DNA from: Triticum aestivum
Lineage: Eukaryota; Streptophyta; Magnoliopsida; Poales; Poaceae
Assembly (NCBI RefSeq): GCF_018294505.1
Contig: NC_057804.1
Span: 249,978,156-250,042,155, forward strand
Length of the DNA: 64,000 nt
Reading direction: 5' to 3'
Shown: piece after piece, positions 1-12,034 of the stretch
How positions within the stretch are numbered: position 1 is the first letter of the stretch
Layout: every line of letters begins with the position of its first letter
Made by a program: the position numbers and the translations under genes
Notes under the pieces: generated by a model
The model's input: only the letters and a program-made list of their open reading frames with translations
Told to the model about the DNA's origin: nothing
The model's database searches: none

Positions 1-1
1 T

Positions 2-3000
2 GATGAACTCAAGCAAAGGGCCATGACAGTGTCAGAATACAACAGCCAATTCACTCTGCTGTCTCGCTACGCCAATGAAGAACGCATGACCGAGAGCAAG
101 AAGATGGAAAAATTCTTGGAAGGCCTGGCACCCGCCCTTAAGTGCCAGCTAGTTGTGCATACCTTTATAGATTTTAAAACACTGGTGGATAAGGCCATTA
201 CTTTGGAAAATGAGCGACGTAGCCTGGAAGATTTCGACAAACGCAAAAGGGACCAGAGTACTTTTGCTCGCAACCCCAGAAACAAGACGGAAATTCAGAA
301 GGGTGGAGCACACAAAACCCCGACGGAAAATTCACGTCCAATCAAGAATTTCCATGCAAGAGACAAAGAGTTCACCTATCGCCCAGGCGTTACCTGTTAT
401 GCTTGTGGAGAAGAAGGGCACTATGCCAAGCAGTGCCCCAAGCCAAGGAGCTCAACCCCGAAGCTCAATAATGGTGGCAATAATTCAACACCAAAGCGAA
501 GCAATTTCAACCCCAACAACAACCACCGGAAAGGTCACTTGAACCACGTGACCCGAGAGGAAGCACAGAACACCCCAGATATCGTACTCGGTATGTACCC
601 CGTCAACACAATACCTACCATGGTTTTGTTTGATTCTGGAGCTTCTCACTCATTCGTTTCGAAAAGTTTTACTTTGCAAAATAATTTTTCGATGCTTCCC
701 TTGGAAAAATCAATGATCATCAAGTCCCCTGGAATTAAGCAAGTGACCCAGAGTTACTGTCAAGGTGTGGTTATTGAATTTGAAGGATTGAAGTTTTACG
801 CCAACCTTATTGTACTGGAAAGCAAAGGACTGGATGTCATCCTAGGAATGGATTGGTTAACCACCAACAAAGGTTTTATTGACTGCTTCAACCGTACCGT
901 GATTCTCACACACCATCATGGGAAGAAAATAAAAGTTTCAGCCAAAGAGAGACAAATACCTCGGCAACCTAGATTAAACAAGGTGGACGTTTCTGAGCTG
1001 AACAAGGTTCCAGTAGTATGTGAATTCCCAGACGTATTTCTAGAAGAACTACCAGGCATGCCACCGGACCGAGAGATAGAATTCAGCATTGAGCTAGCAC
1101 CCGGAACCGCTCCTATTTACAAGAAACCTTACAGAATGGCACCATCCAAATTGGTAGAGTTGAAGAAGCAAATAAAAGAATTATTGGAGAAAGGATACAT
1201 ACGAGCCAGCTCCTCACCTTGGGGTTCTCCAATTTTATTTGCCAAGAAGAAGGATGGAACAATGAGGTTGTGTATTGATTATCGAGCTCTCAACATGGTC
1301 ACAATCAAGAACAAATACCCAATGCCCCGAATAAATGATTTATTCGATCAACTCGCACAGGCCAAAGTCTTCTCAAAAATTGACTTGAGATCAGGATACC
1401 ACCAATTAAAAGTACGAACAGAAGATATTCCCAAGACCGCCTTCACCTCCAGATATGGGCTGTATGAGTTCACAGTGATGCCATTCGGGCTAACCAACGC
1501 CCCCGCATGTTTTGTTCACCTCATGAACAAAGTATTTATGAAGTATATGGACAATTTTGTTGTGGTATTCATCGATGATATTCTGATATATTCCAAAACA
1601 CCAGAAGAGCACGCCGAACATCTCAGGATTGTACTCGGAGAACTCAGGAAACATCAATTGTACGCCAAATTCAGCAAATGTGAATTTTGGCTAAGGCAGG
1701 TGGGTTTTCTGGGCCACGTACTAACCCAAGAAGGTATTGCAGTAGACCCAGAAAAAGTCAAGGCCGTACTTGGCTGGAAACCACCAGCTAACGTAACGGA
1801 CGTACGTAGTTTCTTGGGAATGGTAGGCTATTATCGGAGATTTATTGAAGGATTCTCCACTATAGCAAAGCCCATGACACAATTGCTCAAGAAAGGCAAG
1901 AAGTTTGAATGGACAGAAGCATGTGAGAAAAGCTTCCAAGAGCTAAAAAGCAAATTAACAACGGCACCAGTACTAATTGTGCCAGATATACACAAGAATT
2001 TTGAGGTATATTGTGACGCATCCCGGAAAGGCCTCGGATGCGTATTGATGCAAGAAGGAAAGGTAGTTTTGTATGTCTCAAGACAACTACGCAAGCATGA
2101 GGAGAATTATCCCACTCATGACTTGGAATTAGCAGTGGTCATCCATGCACTCAAGGAATGGAGACACTTCCTACTTGGGAATCGTTGTGAGATATACACA
2201 GACCATAAGAGTCTTAAGTATATTTTCACATAGCCAGAGTTAAATTTACGGCAACGACGCTGGTTAGAGTTGGTGAAGGATTATGATGTTGGAATCCACT
2301 ATCATCCCAGAAAAGCAAATGTTGTGGCAGATGCACTTAGTCGAAATCCCAGCACGGACGACGACAGTATACCAAAGTTGAGGCCAGAATTTCAGCAGGA
2401 ATTTGCCCGACCCAATCTAATAATGGTTACCGAAGGCAGTGTGTCAAATATAGAAATAGAGCCTACCCTGATGGAAAGGATCAAGGAAGCCCAGCACAGA
2501 CACCCCAACATTGAGGGCATAAAAAGAAAAGTGAGTTTGGGAAGAGCCTCAGAATTCAACGTAGATGAGCAAGGAATATTGTGGTACGGAGAGAGGCTAT
2601 GCGTACCAAATGTCAAGGACCTCAAACAGCAGATATTGACTGAAAGTCACACAGCTCCCTATTCAATCCATCCTAGAGGGACAAAAATGTACAAAGACCT
2701 TCATGAAAATTTTTGGTGGCACGGTATGAAGAGAGATATAGCCACGTTCATTGCATGCTGTGACTCTTGTCAACGTATCAAGGCCGAGCACCAGAAACCA
2801 GCCGGACTGTTACAGCCAATAAGATACCCGAGTGGAAGTGGGATGAGATTGGAATGGACTTTATCGTTGGACTGCCACGGTCATGACACGGAAACGATGC
2901 CATATGGGTCATAACCGACAGATTAACCAAGGTGGCACATTTTATTTCGGTAAAGACAACTTACACCACTCACAGACTGGCCAGACTTTATCTTGCCCGT

Positions 3001-3927
3001 ATCGTCTGCCTGCATGGAGTTCCTAAGACTATCATCTCCGATAGAGGCACACAGTTTGTCTCTATATTTTGGGATCAACTACAACAGGCACTGGGAACCC
3101 AACTAGCCTTCAGTACTGCATACCATCCCCAGACTGATGGGCAGACGGAACGCGTAAACCAAATTCTAGAAGACATGCTAAGAGCCTGTGTCCTCACCTA
3201 CGGGAACAATTGGGAAGAAAGTTTGCCATATGCAGAGTTCGTATACAACAACAGCTATCAAGCCAGCTTGCAAATGGCACCCTTTGAAGCTCTATATGGG
3301 AGAAGATGTCGTACCCCGCTAAATTGGTCAGAGACCGGAGACAGCCATATCTTTGGCCCAGATATGCTCAAGGAGGCCGAGGAGAAAGTTAAGACAATTA
3401 GAGATCGACTCAAAAAAGCTCAAAGTCGGCAAAAGAGTTATTACGACCGAAAGCATCGGGAAATCAGTGTTGAACCCGGAGAATTGGTATACCTAAGAGT
3501 TTCTCCTATGAAAGGTCTGCAACGATTCAAGATTAGGGGGAAGCTAGCACCAAGATTCATCGGACCATTTCATATAGTGGCCTGAAGAGGCACGGTAGCC
3601 TACCAACTAGACCTACCCGGAGACTTATCCGGTATCCACAACGTGTTTCACATCTCGCAGTTGAGAAAATACGTGAGCAACCCAGAGAAGCAAGTTTCAC
3701 ATGAGAATATTGACGTGCAACCGGACCTCACTTACCGGGAGCACCCAATAAAAATAATAGAAGAGTCTGAGAGGAGGACCCGACAGAAAACCATTAAGTT
3801 TTTCAGAGTTCAGTGGAGTAATCACACCGAGAATGAAGCAACTTGGGAGAGCAAGGATTTTCTTCGGATAGAGCACCCATGCCTGTTTAAGGATCAGCTG
3901 AAATCTCGGGGACGAGATTTTTCCTAA
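2..3927 (+). pseudogene. Decayed gag-pol polyprotein of a chromovirus
   Basis: The reading frame is already open at base 2. Counting from the Met at base 23: end of Gag, a CCHC zinc knuckle ([14 protein letters not shown], about residue 125), an aspartic protease site (DSGAS, about 204), reverse transcriptase with FIDD (about 516), and an RNase H ending in TDHKSLKY. Downstream come an integrase HHCC finger (about 2640-2790), the DDE core with SDRGTQFV and TDGQTERVN, a GPF module and a chromodomain (about 3735-3900). Lesions: TAG at 2231-2233 in RNase H, a one-base frameshift near 2822-2830, TGA at 2884-2886 after the first integrase Asp, and TGA at 3583-3585 in the GPF module. Sequence context suggests CAG>TAG once and CGA>TGA twice, as expected from deamination of methylated cytosines. 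Catalytic motifs are otherwise preserved, so inactivation is fairly recent. Confidence 0.93.
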
Positions 3928-3938
3928 GGGGGTAGGTG
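3926..3938 (+). promoter_or_regulatory. Polypurine tract
   Basis: A purine run (AAGGGGGTAGGTG) lies directly before the TG that opens the LTR at 3940. This is the standard position of the plus-strand primer. An upstream CTCGGGGACGAGATTT motif recurs in similar form beside the 3' LTR of element E (near 60030-60050). Confidence 0.75.
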
Positions 3939-5139
3939 CTGTGACACTCCAAAAATTTTGTGATTTTTGTTTTCAGAAAGAGCCTTGCTTGGTTTGAAAG
4001 AAGATAATTTAAACCCTTCTTAAAAACCCTCTTGCTAAGTTTGCCCTCTCAAAAATATTTTTTCTTGGATTTAGTTTCTTTTAAAAAGAAAATCTTTTGT
4101 TTTTGGGCTTTCTTTTGATTTTGATCCACTCTTGTTTACCATGCTTCTTATGGTAAAATTTCCCCAAAACCCCTCCTCGCACTTGGATACAACCCAAACA
4201 TTCTGTCCAAACTAATAAAATCCATTTTTGGATTTTATTCCAATTATTTCTCTTTCCAAAAATAATTCTGTCTTTTCTTTTGAGCCTAGGTGATTTGCAA
4301 AGCAAGTACCCTAATGCATTTGATTTTTGACCTCAACTCAACACCTCTGGATAGTCCTTTGTACCCACAACCTAGAACCATCTTGATCCACTCTTCTTCT
4401 TTTCAAATATTTCAAAATTTACTCTCTGCAAGTTTGGACCAGATTTGCCAAATTTGGTGAAATTCATATCTACACTCCTCCAAAAATTCAACCAAAATTC
4501 AGGCAACCTCTAGTTGCAATGAGAGGCCACTCCACCAAAAATCAGCTCAAGGAAAAATCCCTAGATGCCAGAATCATTCTGTCGAACACTTGGCATGCAC
4601 TGTTTCTGTTCATATTCAGTAAATTCACAAAGTGCAGTGTCGTTTCTCCGACAGAACTTCAGTCACATGCCCACTATGCGTTGGCTCGATGCTCGCAGCC
4701 TGGCCTGCTTGTCCGGAGCTCCACACGCGCGCTTGGCGCCTTCCTAGCGTCGGTGGCGCCCTGGCCCGCCTATGCCGGCATGCTTTGCGGCGGCAGAACC
4801 ACCATAACGGCCGACAGGAAGCAAAACGGCGGCTCAACGCCGTTCGGCGCCGCCCAAACCTCCTGGTGGCTCCGCGTGGCCATCTCCTTGCCAGCGCACG
4901 CATGCAGCACCGTCGCCTTGGCTTGGCACACGCAGAGCGCATTCTCTGCCGCCGACGGGCCGTGCGGCCGTTCCGTCGAGGGCAAACCGTAACCAACCCT
5001 CCTGTGCTGAGTTGGACACAGAAACGGCACCAATACTCCACCTAGGCGATGCTCAAGCTCCTAAGCCGACCGTCCAGCCACAGCACCGCCGTAATCAACT
5101 TGCCGGACTTATCCGTTCACGGCAGCAGCCTCGGGTTGG

Positions 5140-5149
5140 CTATAAATAG
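5140..5149 (+). promoter_or_regulatory. LTR TATA box
   Basis: The sequence CTATAAATAG is followed about 30 bases later by a C-rich segment suited to transcription initiation. It would put the U3/R boundary about 1.2 kb into the LTR and leave a very long R-U5. Confidence 0.6.
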
Positions 5150-6607
5150 CACCCCAGAGCTCGCTCTCGCCCCCGCACGACTCCACCACCTTACTAGACC
5201 CCGCCTAGCCACTGGAAGAGCCTCGAGGGGCTCTTCTTCCCTGACTCCGGCCGCCCCGTTCCGCCTCGGCCTCCACCTCGATTCGCTCTGGTGAGGCCGT
5301 CTCCGACGCCCTAACTTCGTCAGCAACCCTCTCGAGCAACTAGGAGACTAACCCCCACTCCTATTTGATCCCCGCAGCTCCCTCCGGCGAGATCCACGAC
5401 TGCCCGAACCGCCGTCCGCCGGAGCAAGGGCCGCCGTCGACACAGTGCTCGCCGACGACCACCACCACCACCCACAGACGCGGAACAGTGCACTGATCTC
5501 GAAGGTAACCCCGATCACCTTGCCTCGCCGTGGATCACCGCCGGCGACCACCACACCTCTCGGGCGTCGTCGCGCTCTGTTTTCTCCGTTTGAAATTTCA
5601 AACCTGACAGGTGGAGCCCGCCTGTCAGCCTCACAGCCGTTTCTTTTAAACGAAACATTATTCTGGACTGTTTCGCAGAGCCCCCTAGAAACTTTCTGTT
5701 TCATTACAAATGGGTCCTTGGACCAAAACTCTTATAATTTTAAACAGAAAATGATTTTTCATTGATTCCTTTTCTGTCATCTTTATTTTTCTGTCTAGTT
5801 GTTTGTCATATTTATTTCAAAAATATTTGGAACACTTATCTGTACACTCACGGTATTTACATAGCGTATGTATTTTTCTTATACCGTAGATACCGGAGGA
5901 GGTGACGGAGCTGCAAACTTCACACAGTTAAACTCCGACTACTCCGAACCAGGCAAGCATGTTTGAACTCTTGATATGTTGAGTGTTGTTGCATGTTTGC
6001 ATTTTAGTATAGTCATGGCATGTTTATGAACATCACTATGAATGTTATATTTCATGCACATAAGCGGAAAGTAAGTTTCGGAAAGCATTATGTTGTTGGA
6101 GACATATTTGCATAGCCATGTGTTGGCATGAGGATGGGTAAGATGGCAGTGTTGTGACATGCCAGTCTTATGCCAGATTATTTGACTTCCGTGTCATCGT
6201 GAAACAAATCACATTTCCATTCATCCCTTCCTATACTGTCACATGTTTTCCGAAAGGAATATGGCATAGTAAGTTGCAAATCGTTTTCCTGGTACACACC
6301 AAATAGAGAGGTCGGGATGAGGGTTCCATGGCCCTGGATTAAAGCCCGTCATCCGGTCAGGGGGCATGGGTGTTTCCGGTTGGGACCGAGAGGGGGCCAC
6401 CCCTTAGAGCGCGCATATAGAAATTTGATCCCATGCTATTCGAGGTTGTGGCCTCCCCATCTCAAAGTTTTTCTTGGACGTTGTCCTGGGTGATTCCTGG
6501 CATTGTGAGGTGAAATGGGTGTGTACTAGTTAAATGTGTTTCTACTGAAATACCGTAAAGGGAACTAGTCCTTCGTGACTACGGAAATCCGTTGGGTGTG
6601 GTCAGTT

Positions 6608-6766
6608 CATCCAAACTCTGCAGAGTCTCAAATCTTTCAATTATCTTGTACTTTGTTCAAGTACTATATTCATCCAAACTCTGCAGAGTCTCAAATCTCT
6701 GCAGAGTCTCATCCAAACTCTGCAGAGTCTCAAATCTTTCAATTATCTTGTACTTTGTTCAAGTAT
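6608..6766 (+). repeat. Short tandem/nested direct repeats in the LTR
   Basis: The motif CATCCAAACTCTGCAGAGTC recurs three times, and a longer block continuing to TTGTTCAAGTA occurs twice. The middle copy is truncated, so the array looks like slippage or unequal exchange. Confidence 0.85.
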
Positions 6767-6875
6767 CAGCCTCAGTGACAAAAGTCTGGTGGGATTTATG
6801 TGTGATAAATCCGGTTAAAAGATTATTCTTGTGGATGGACTAATCTTGTTATTTACATTTATTACAAGCCCTGTC

Positions 6876-7270
6876 TGCGATGTCGCTCAGACGTCCGACG
6901 GTGGCATACCTGTTATTTACTTTTGTTATAGGCCCTGTCTGTGATGTCGCTCAGATGTCCGATGGTGCCATACCTGTTATTTACATTTGTTGCAAGCCCT
7001 ATCTGCGATGTCGCTCAGACGTCCGACTGTGGCTTTTCTTTTACAGCCCTTTATGTGATGTCGATCAAAAGTACGACTGTGGCATTTCTTTTAAAGCCCT
7101 TTATGTGATGTCGCTCAGACGTCCGACTGTGGCATTTCTTTTAAGCCCTTTATGTGGTGTTGCTAAGACGCCCGACTGCGGCATTTCTTTTAAGCCCTTC
7201 ATGTGGTGTCGCTTAGACGCCTGACTGCGGCATGCAGTTTATTTATTTACCTTTCGAGGCGTCGCTCCAG
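6876..7270 (+). repeat. Minisatellite in the LTR, 50-63 bp period
   Basis: About seven degenerate copies contain GATGTCGCTCAGACGTCCGA followed by a TGGCAT-(T)n spacer. The period is about 63 bp in the first copies and about 50 bp later. Copies diverge gradually along the array. Confidence 0.85.
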
Positions 7271-7876
7271 ACACCCGATCGGTTTTCAGTTATTTATTTT
7301 ATTTATCAAGTCCCGCAATATTATTGTTGTTATATGAGCATCATCTTTTATTCATGATGCATTCATGCATTCATTGATTATATCTTTTGTCCGAACTGTC
7401 TTGTGAGTGCTTTCAAAGTACTCACCTGGCTTGTTGATTTGGCCAGATGTTGATGAAGGCGATCTCTTGGATGAAGAGTTTGATAGCGAGTCCGACGCCT
7501 AGAGGAGTCCCAGTCAGTCCCGTGCGATCCTGTTTTGGTCATTGTATTATCCGCTTCCGTAACCTCCGAATAAATTCATCGAGCCTCCCCCGACGCTCGA
7601 TGAGCTGCCAGTTAGGAGTCAAGTTATCCACCACCACTTTTTCCTCGAGCTAGTAGTATGCCACCACACCCCTGTGTCATAACTGCCCATATGTAAGATA
7701 TTGGCGAGTTTGTAATAAATTTTTGAGCAGCCTCAGCTCAACCCTGTAATATATTTGATGCTACTGGTTCTCTGTTTATCAAGCATTTGTCTACCAGAAA
7801 GGATGACTTTTTCCTATACCGGGATTTAAAGATCGATTTTCTCAATATTTATTTATTGAAAAAGTCGGTCGTGACA

Positions 7877-8869
7877 CTGGCCAGGCTTGTGTGGTGCTGA
7901 AGCGTTTGGTTCATGCCTGGGCAGGCAAAGCATCAACGTCCCATCAATCAATCCATGCATCAATTATTTAATGCTAATATCCATCCATGTTGTTGTTAGC
8001 CTCATGGCCGCACGACTAGGCACGGCCAGGCGTTCGAAATTGATCGCCTGGGCCAGGCTACTTGCAGTGTCTGGAGTTCAGCCAAGCTAATTAAAGTGCA
8101 AGGGAACCCATGCCACGTGGGCTTTCTTTTTCACAGGGTAGCAACCAAACAAGTGTGCATGAAATCCAGCCACAACCCTAGGCCAGGCAAAAGATGCTCA
8201 GGACGCAAGCCAAACTGGCCTTATATCTCCATGGTTCACACATACACATGTCTTGCTCGCGCTATACATATAGACCCATCCAATACTCTCCGCCCTTGTT
8301 CTCTCTCCATGTGACACACACCCCCCCTAAGTACCATAATCCCTCACTCCATCATAGGCGCAAGCACTCACCCCCCTCCTAAGTATGATTATCTCTTACT
8401 AGCCATGAGGAACACACGCATTGTCTCCTTCCATCCATACGTCTATCTTGATATCTCTCGGGGCATCTTCTATCGCGCACACACCTTGTCACTCGATCTC
8501 CCACCCATGTAGTCCCATCGTGATCTCCAGGGGATCTCTCGATGACAAACATACACTCTCTCCTCCCCATGTCTGCATTTTCTCCGTACGTCTCTCTCGA
8601 CCTCTCTCCCTTTTTTGTCAGACCCCTCTTGGCCACGTGCTAGGGGTCTTTCTCTCTCGGTTCCAAACAACCACACATTATCTCCTCACCTTGCCTCCGT
8701 TATCGAAGATGCATGTGTGATATGTTTGCATAAGACACGCACACTTTTTCTCTACTTTTATCGTGTGTTGTCCATGTCTCTTTCACACACGCACACACAC
8801 TTTTCTCTCTCTCTCTCTCTCTCATTCTCTCTCTCTCTAGTTAGGGACTCTGTCACGTCCATAAGCATA
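7877..8869. other. Intergenic, no gene recognised; CT/CA microsatellite
   Basis: I see no coding signal in this kilobase. It is pyrimidine-rich from about 8280 and contains a CA/CT microsatellite at about 8784-8839. The opposite-strand ORFs here are compositional. Confidence 0.6.
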
Positions 8870-9094
8870 TGGATGTTTTGAAAAGTCAAACCTCAGAAAA
8901 GTTTGACCAGGTATATGTGGAGAAAAACATTTACATCTGGAACGATCATTAGATTCATCACAACATGTACTTACTTCATACTATCATTTATCTTTGGTAT
9001 TGTAGATATAAGTAATTTCTTTATAAACTTGGTCAAAGTTTCAAAAGTTTGACTTCAAAAAATGTTGGAACTACATTATCGTACGGAGGGAGTA
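8870..9094. mobile_element. Degenerate Stowaway-like MITE
   Basis: The right end is CGGAGGGAG followed by TA, typical of Stowaway. Subterminal segments form an imperfect inverted repeat (AAAGTCAAAC...GTTTGACC on the left, GGTCAAAG...GTTTGACTT on the right). The left terminus has decayed and its exact start is uncertain. Confidence 0.55.
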
Positions 9095-10825
9095 GCTCTT
9101 TCTCTCTCTGCTATCTCTCACAGGCCTCCCCTCTCACTCGAACTCTCTATACCGACAGATTATACGCTCACTGTGTCAGCGTATAGCTCCGTATATTGTT
9201 TAGTTGACTGGTCAACCAATCCACATGCTGCCTTGTCAGCTCGTGTTCTGTATCTTCGTGTGCTGGCCCATGTCGCAGTGGGTGAAAATAAGTAAACTAG
9301 AGGCCCATCTGACACGCGGTGAAGTAAACAAAGTTGAAACCACTCGGGGTAGCACCTTGCATCCTAGTAAATTGAGGGCGCATTGAGGACAAACTTCTTG
9401 CGTGCGAAGGACGCACTCACGCACAATTCACCACTACGTGGCGACATGCACAGAACGACGCACTCGCGCACACCCAGCACACAACACACACTAGCACACG
9501 TGTACACTGGCGTCACCGCCAGTTGAGATGGACGGCGAGGCAGCCAACAAGCGGAGGCGGCTCGAGCCAAAACAGCATCCAGTGAGCCAGGACTTCATCA
9601 GCAGCCTCCCCGACGACATGCTGCTCGTCATCATCGGCCTCCTCCCCACCAAATCTGCCATGCGGACCGCCCTTCTCTCCCGGCAGTGGCGCCCCCTCTA
9701 GTGCTGCGTCCCCCTCAGCCTCACCGTCGACAGCTGCCTCTGTGACGGGGATTGCAAACGCATGGCCGCAGTCTCCAAGATACTTTCATCGCACCCTGGG
9801 CCAGCCAGACGCCTTGACATCCGCATGTTCAGTACCAACTGCAAGGTCCAACCCAAGTTCGATGAGTGGTTCTTATCCCCGGCCCTAGATCAGCTCAAGG
9901 AGCTCAGCTTTGAAGCTGGACGTTGTCGCTCTCTGCCGCCGTCCGCGCTCCGCCTCATGCCAACGCTGTGCCGCGCCAGCTTCAGCTCCTTCTATCTTCC
10001 CCAGATTAATGCCACGCCCGCCCTTCTTCTCCCTCAACTCAAGCAGCTCGACCTCTTCGACGTTGTCATCTTGAAGAAGGCTATGGAGCACCTGCTCCGC
10101 AGCTGTAATGCGCTCGAGTACCTTCGTCTTGAGCAGATCCACGGGTTCATTAGCCTCCACATCACCTCGACGAATCTCCGATGGATTTATGTGTCTTGCT
10201 GGCCCCACAACAAGACATCAATTGGGAAGAGATCACTCCAGCTGTTCCACGTTATGGTCATTGAGAATGCGCCTTTCCTTGAGAGATTGCTTGTATCGGA
10301 TCTAGAAGGTCCAACAAAAATCAGGGTCATTGACGCGCCGAAATTGACAGCGTTGGTGTACTCGTCTGCCAAATTCTCTAAACTCTTTATTGGATCCGTA
10401 ATCGTTCAGGTACAACACTCATCTTCTTTTCCATCTTCTTTAAATTCACATTTTTAAATTTCTTCTTCATGTATTTACGACCGTCTTCCAAAAAATGATT
10501 CCCACAAGCTTGACCCAGTCCATGCACACAGTGAAGATCTTAGCACTAAAATCTATCGGCCCCAATCTGTATCAAGTTGTTGGATTCCTTACATGCGTTC
10601 CATGCACAGAGAAGCTACTCATCGAGGTGAAACTTCTTTCCTATAAGTAAATGGTAATCAAAACTACATCTACGCACTGTTCCGAAAGAAATGTTTTTAG
10701 TATTTTTTTCTCACGTGATCACCTGTATTGTTTTTATGTTGTACTACTATAGTAGCCTAGGGTAGTCATAGTGGAAAGTAACTTAGACTACTCCAGTAAC
10801 TCTATGGTTACCCTAAGAGCAAGTA

Positions 10826-11033
10826 CTACCTCCATCCTGGTTTACTCTTCCAATTTTGTTGTATCAAAATTTGACCATAGATTTAACTGACAAAATGTTA
10901 ACGCATGTCACTAAGAACTATATCGTTGGATTCGTATTTGAACATAATTTCAAATGGTGTAATTTTTAGTGACATGCATTGGCATTTTCTTAGGTAAATC
11001 TATGGTCAAAATTTTATACTAAATATGAGGTAG
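10826..11033. mobile_element. Stowaway-like MITE (first of an adjacent pair)
   Basis: The ends CTACCTCCATCC and ATGAGGTAG are inverted repeats. Subterminal TTTGACCATAGATTTA pairs with TAAATCTATGGTCAAA, and GTGACATGCATT with its partner on the left. TA flanks the element at 10824-10825 and 11034-11035. Confidence 0.75.
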
Positions 11034-11035
11034 TA

Positions 11036-11158
11036 TTCCCTCCGTCCCAAAATTCTTGTCTTACATTTGTTTAGATACGGTTGTATCTAACACTAAAATG
11101 TAACTAGATACATCCGTATTTAGACAAATTTAAGACAAGAATTTTGGGACAGAGGGAG
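11036..11158. mobile_element. Stowaway MITE, 123 bp
   Basis: The terminal inverted repeats are about 28 bp (TTCCCTCCGTCCCAAAATTC... against ...GAATTTTGGGACAGAGGGAG). TA target duplications lie at 11034-11035 and 11159-11160. It shares its left TA with the preceding MITE and sits in intron 2 of the F-box pseudogene. Confidence 0.92.
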
Positions 11159-11583
11159 TACAAAAGTGGGCTATGTAGGCCAAAACATGTGCCAAATTCA
11201 CTTGTGATGCATTTGGCATCGATGCCCCTCCATTGCTCACCTGGTGCCCCAATCAGGATCACCTACTTTGCTCCGTTGCCAAATTAACTCACGCAATGAA
11301 AAAACACTGCATGGGAGAGAGAGAGGACTGAGGAAATAAAAAAACACTTGTTTGGGAGAGTGAGAGGCTGGTGTAGTTGGTTTGATTGATTTGTTTATAC
11401 ATGTGAGTCTATGTGCACAGCAGTGCCAACTCTCTCACATCGCGAGAGCGGTGCCAAAATCTTTTGATTTGACATCGATGCGTATGATGTGGCATACTTT
11501 TGCGAAATATGGCATCAGCCACATAGTGGAAGGCAACAAATGCCCAAGCACTTCATGTGTTCCTAGTTAAATGAGAGGAAACA

Positions 11584-11611
11584 GAAAGAGAGAGAGAGAG
11601 AGAGAGAGAGT
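11584..11611. repeat. GA microsatellite
   Basis: A run of about 13 GA units lies near the 3' end of intron 2 of the F-box pseudogene. Confidence 0.9.
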
Positions 11612-12034
11612 GAAAAAATATCACTAGCCAGCCAACCCTATTGTATGAGCGAATGATATTGGTACCTTTTGATGACACGGCAATCTTAGGCAGCCAGCTG
11701 CTCTAATTTGTTCTCTTCTTTTGTAGATAAAAAAGACCCGAAAGTGAAAAATGTGCTGCACTATAACTATCTCGTCGAATGCCTTGATCTCCATCTTATA
11801 GAAATTGATTTGATCGACTACCGAGGCAGCACATCTGAGATTAAATTGGATAGGTTCTTTGTTCTGGTGGCAAGTGTGCTCAAGGTAATGAGGTTTGGCG
11901 TTCTCTGGCGCAACAATGAATGGCGTGCTAATCACCGCAAGCATCTAAGGCTAAATGAAAAAGTTTCCACAGAAGCTGAATTTGTTTTTGAAACATCAAG
12001 TGGCCAGAGACTCGAAAACTTATTTGCCCATTAG

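Larger units (their letters stand above)
1..7876 (+). mobile_element. Ty3/gypsy chromovirus, 3' part
   Basis: This is an LTR retrotransposon entering the window inside gag. The order is gag, protease, reverse transcriptase, RNase H, integrase, chromodomain, polypurine tract and a complete 3' LTR (3940-7876). The domain order and the C-terminal chromodomain place it among chromoviruses. The very long LTR suggests the Tekay lineage (Laura/Jeli-like in Triticeae), which is inference. The 5' LTR and primer-binding site lie upstream of the window, so the target duplication cannot be verified. CTGGC at 7877-7881 would be the right copy. The copy cannot encode functional protein. Confidence 0.9.
3940..7876 (+). 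repeat. 3' LTR of the chromovirus (3.94 kb)
   Basis: The LTR starts TGTGACACTC after the polypurine tract and ends in GTCGTGACA. It holds a TATA box near 5141, a GC-rich block (4650-5600) that yields several chance ORFs, and two internal tandem arrays (6608-6766 and 6876-7270). No protein domain is recognisable in it. The right boundary rests on the TG...CA ends and the change to unrelated sequence. Confidence 0.8.
9528..12034 (+). pseudogene. F-box/FBD protein pseudogene, three exons
   Basis: Exon 1 (9528-10409) encodes an N-terminal F-box ([19 protein letters not shown], about residues 27-45) and leucine-rich-like repeats. Exon 2 (10492-10626) continues the repeats. Exon 3 (about 11726-12034) carries an FBD domain ending LENLFAH. 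Intact relatives would be SCF ubiquitin-ligase substrate receptors. Lesions: TAG at 9699-9701, where a Trp is expected at the end of the F-box; the expected 3' splice site before exon 2 reads AA at 10490-10491; and the exon 2/exon 3 junction is out of phase by one base with canonical sites. Intron 2 is swollen by two Stowaway MITEs and a GA microsatellite. The exon model is by eye. Confidence 0.82.

Noticed and set aside
4519..5704. Several long overlapping ORFs on both strands.
   Set aside because: They lie in the GC-rich part of the chromovirus LTR, overlap in many frames and show no domain or consistent codon use.
6876..7270. CRISPR-like regular repeats.
   Set aside because: Spacers are not unique and the period drifts; this is a minisatellite within a plant LTR.
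8379..8881. Overlapping ORFs on both strands rich in Ser, Leu and His or in Arg and Glu.
   Set aside because: They come from a CT-rich microsatellite region.
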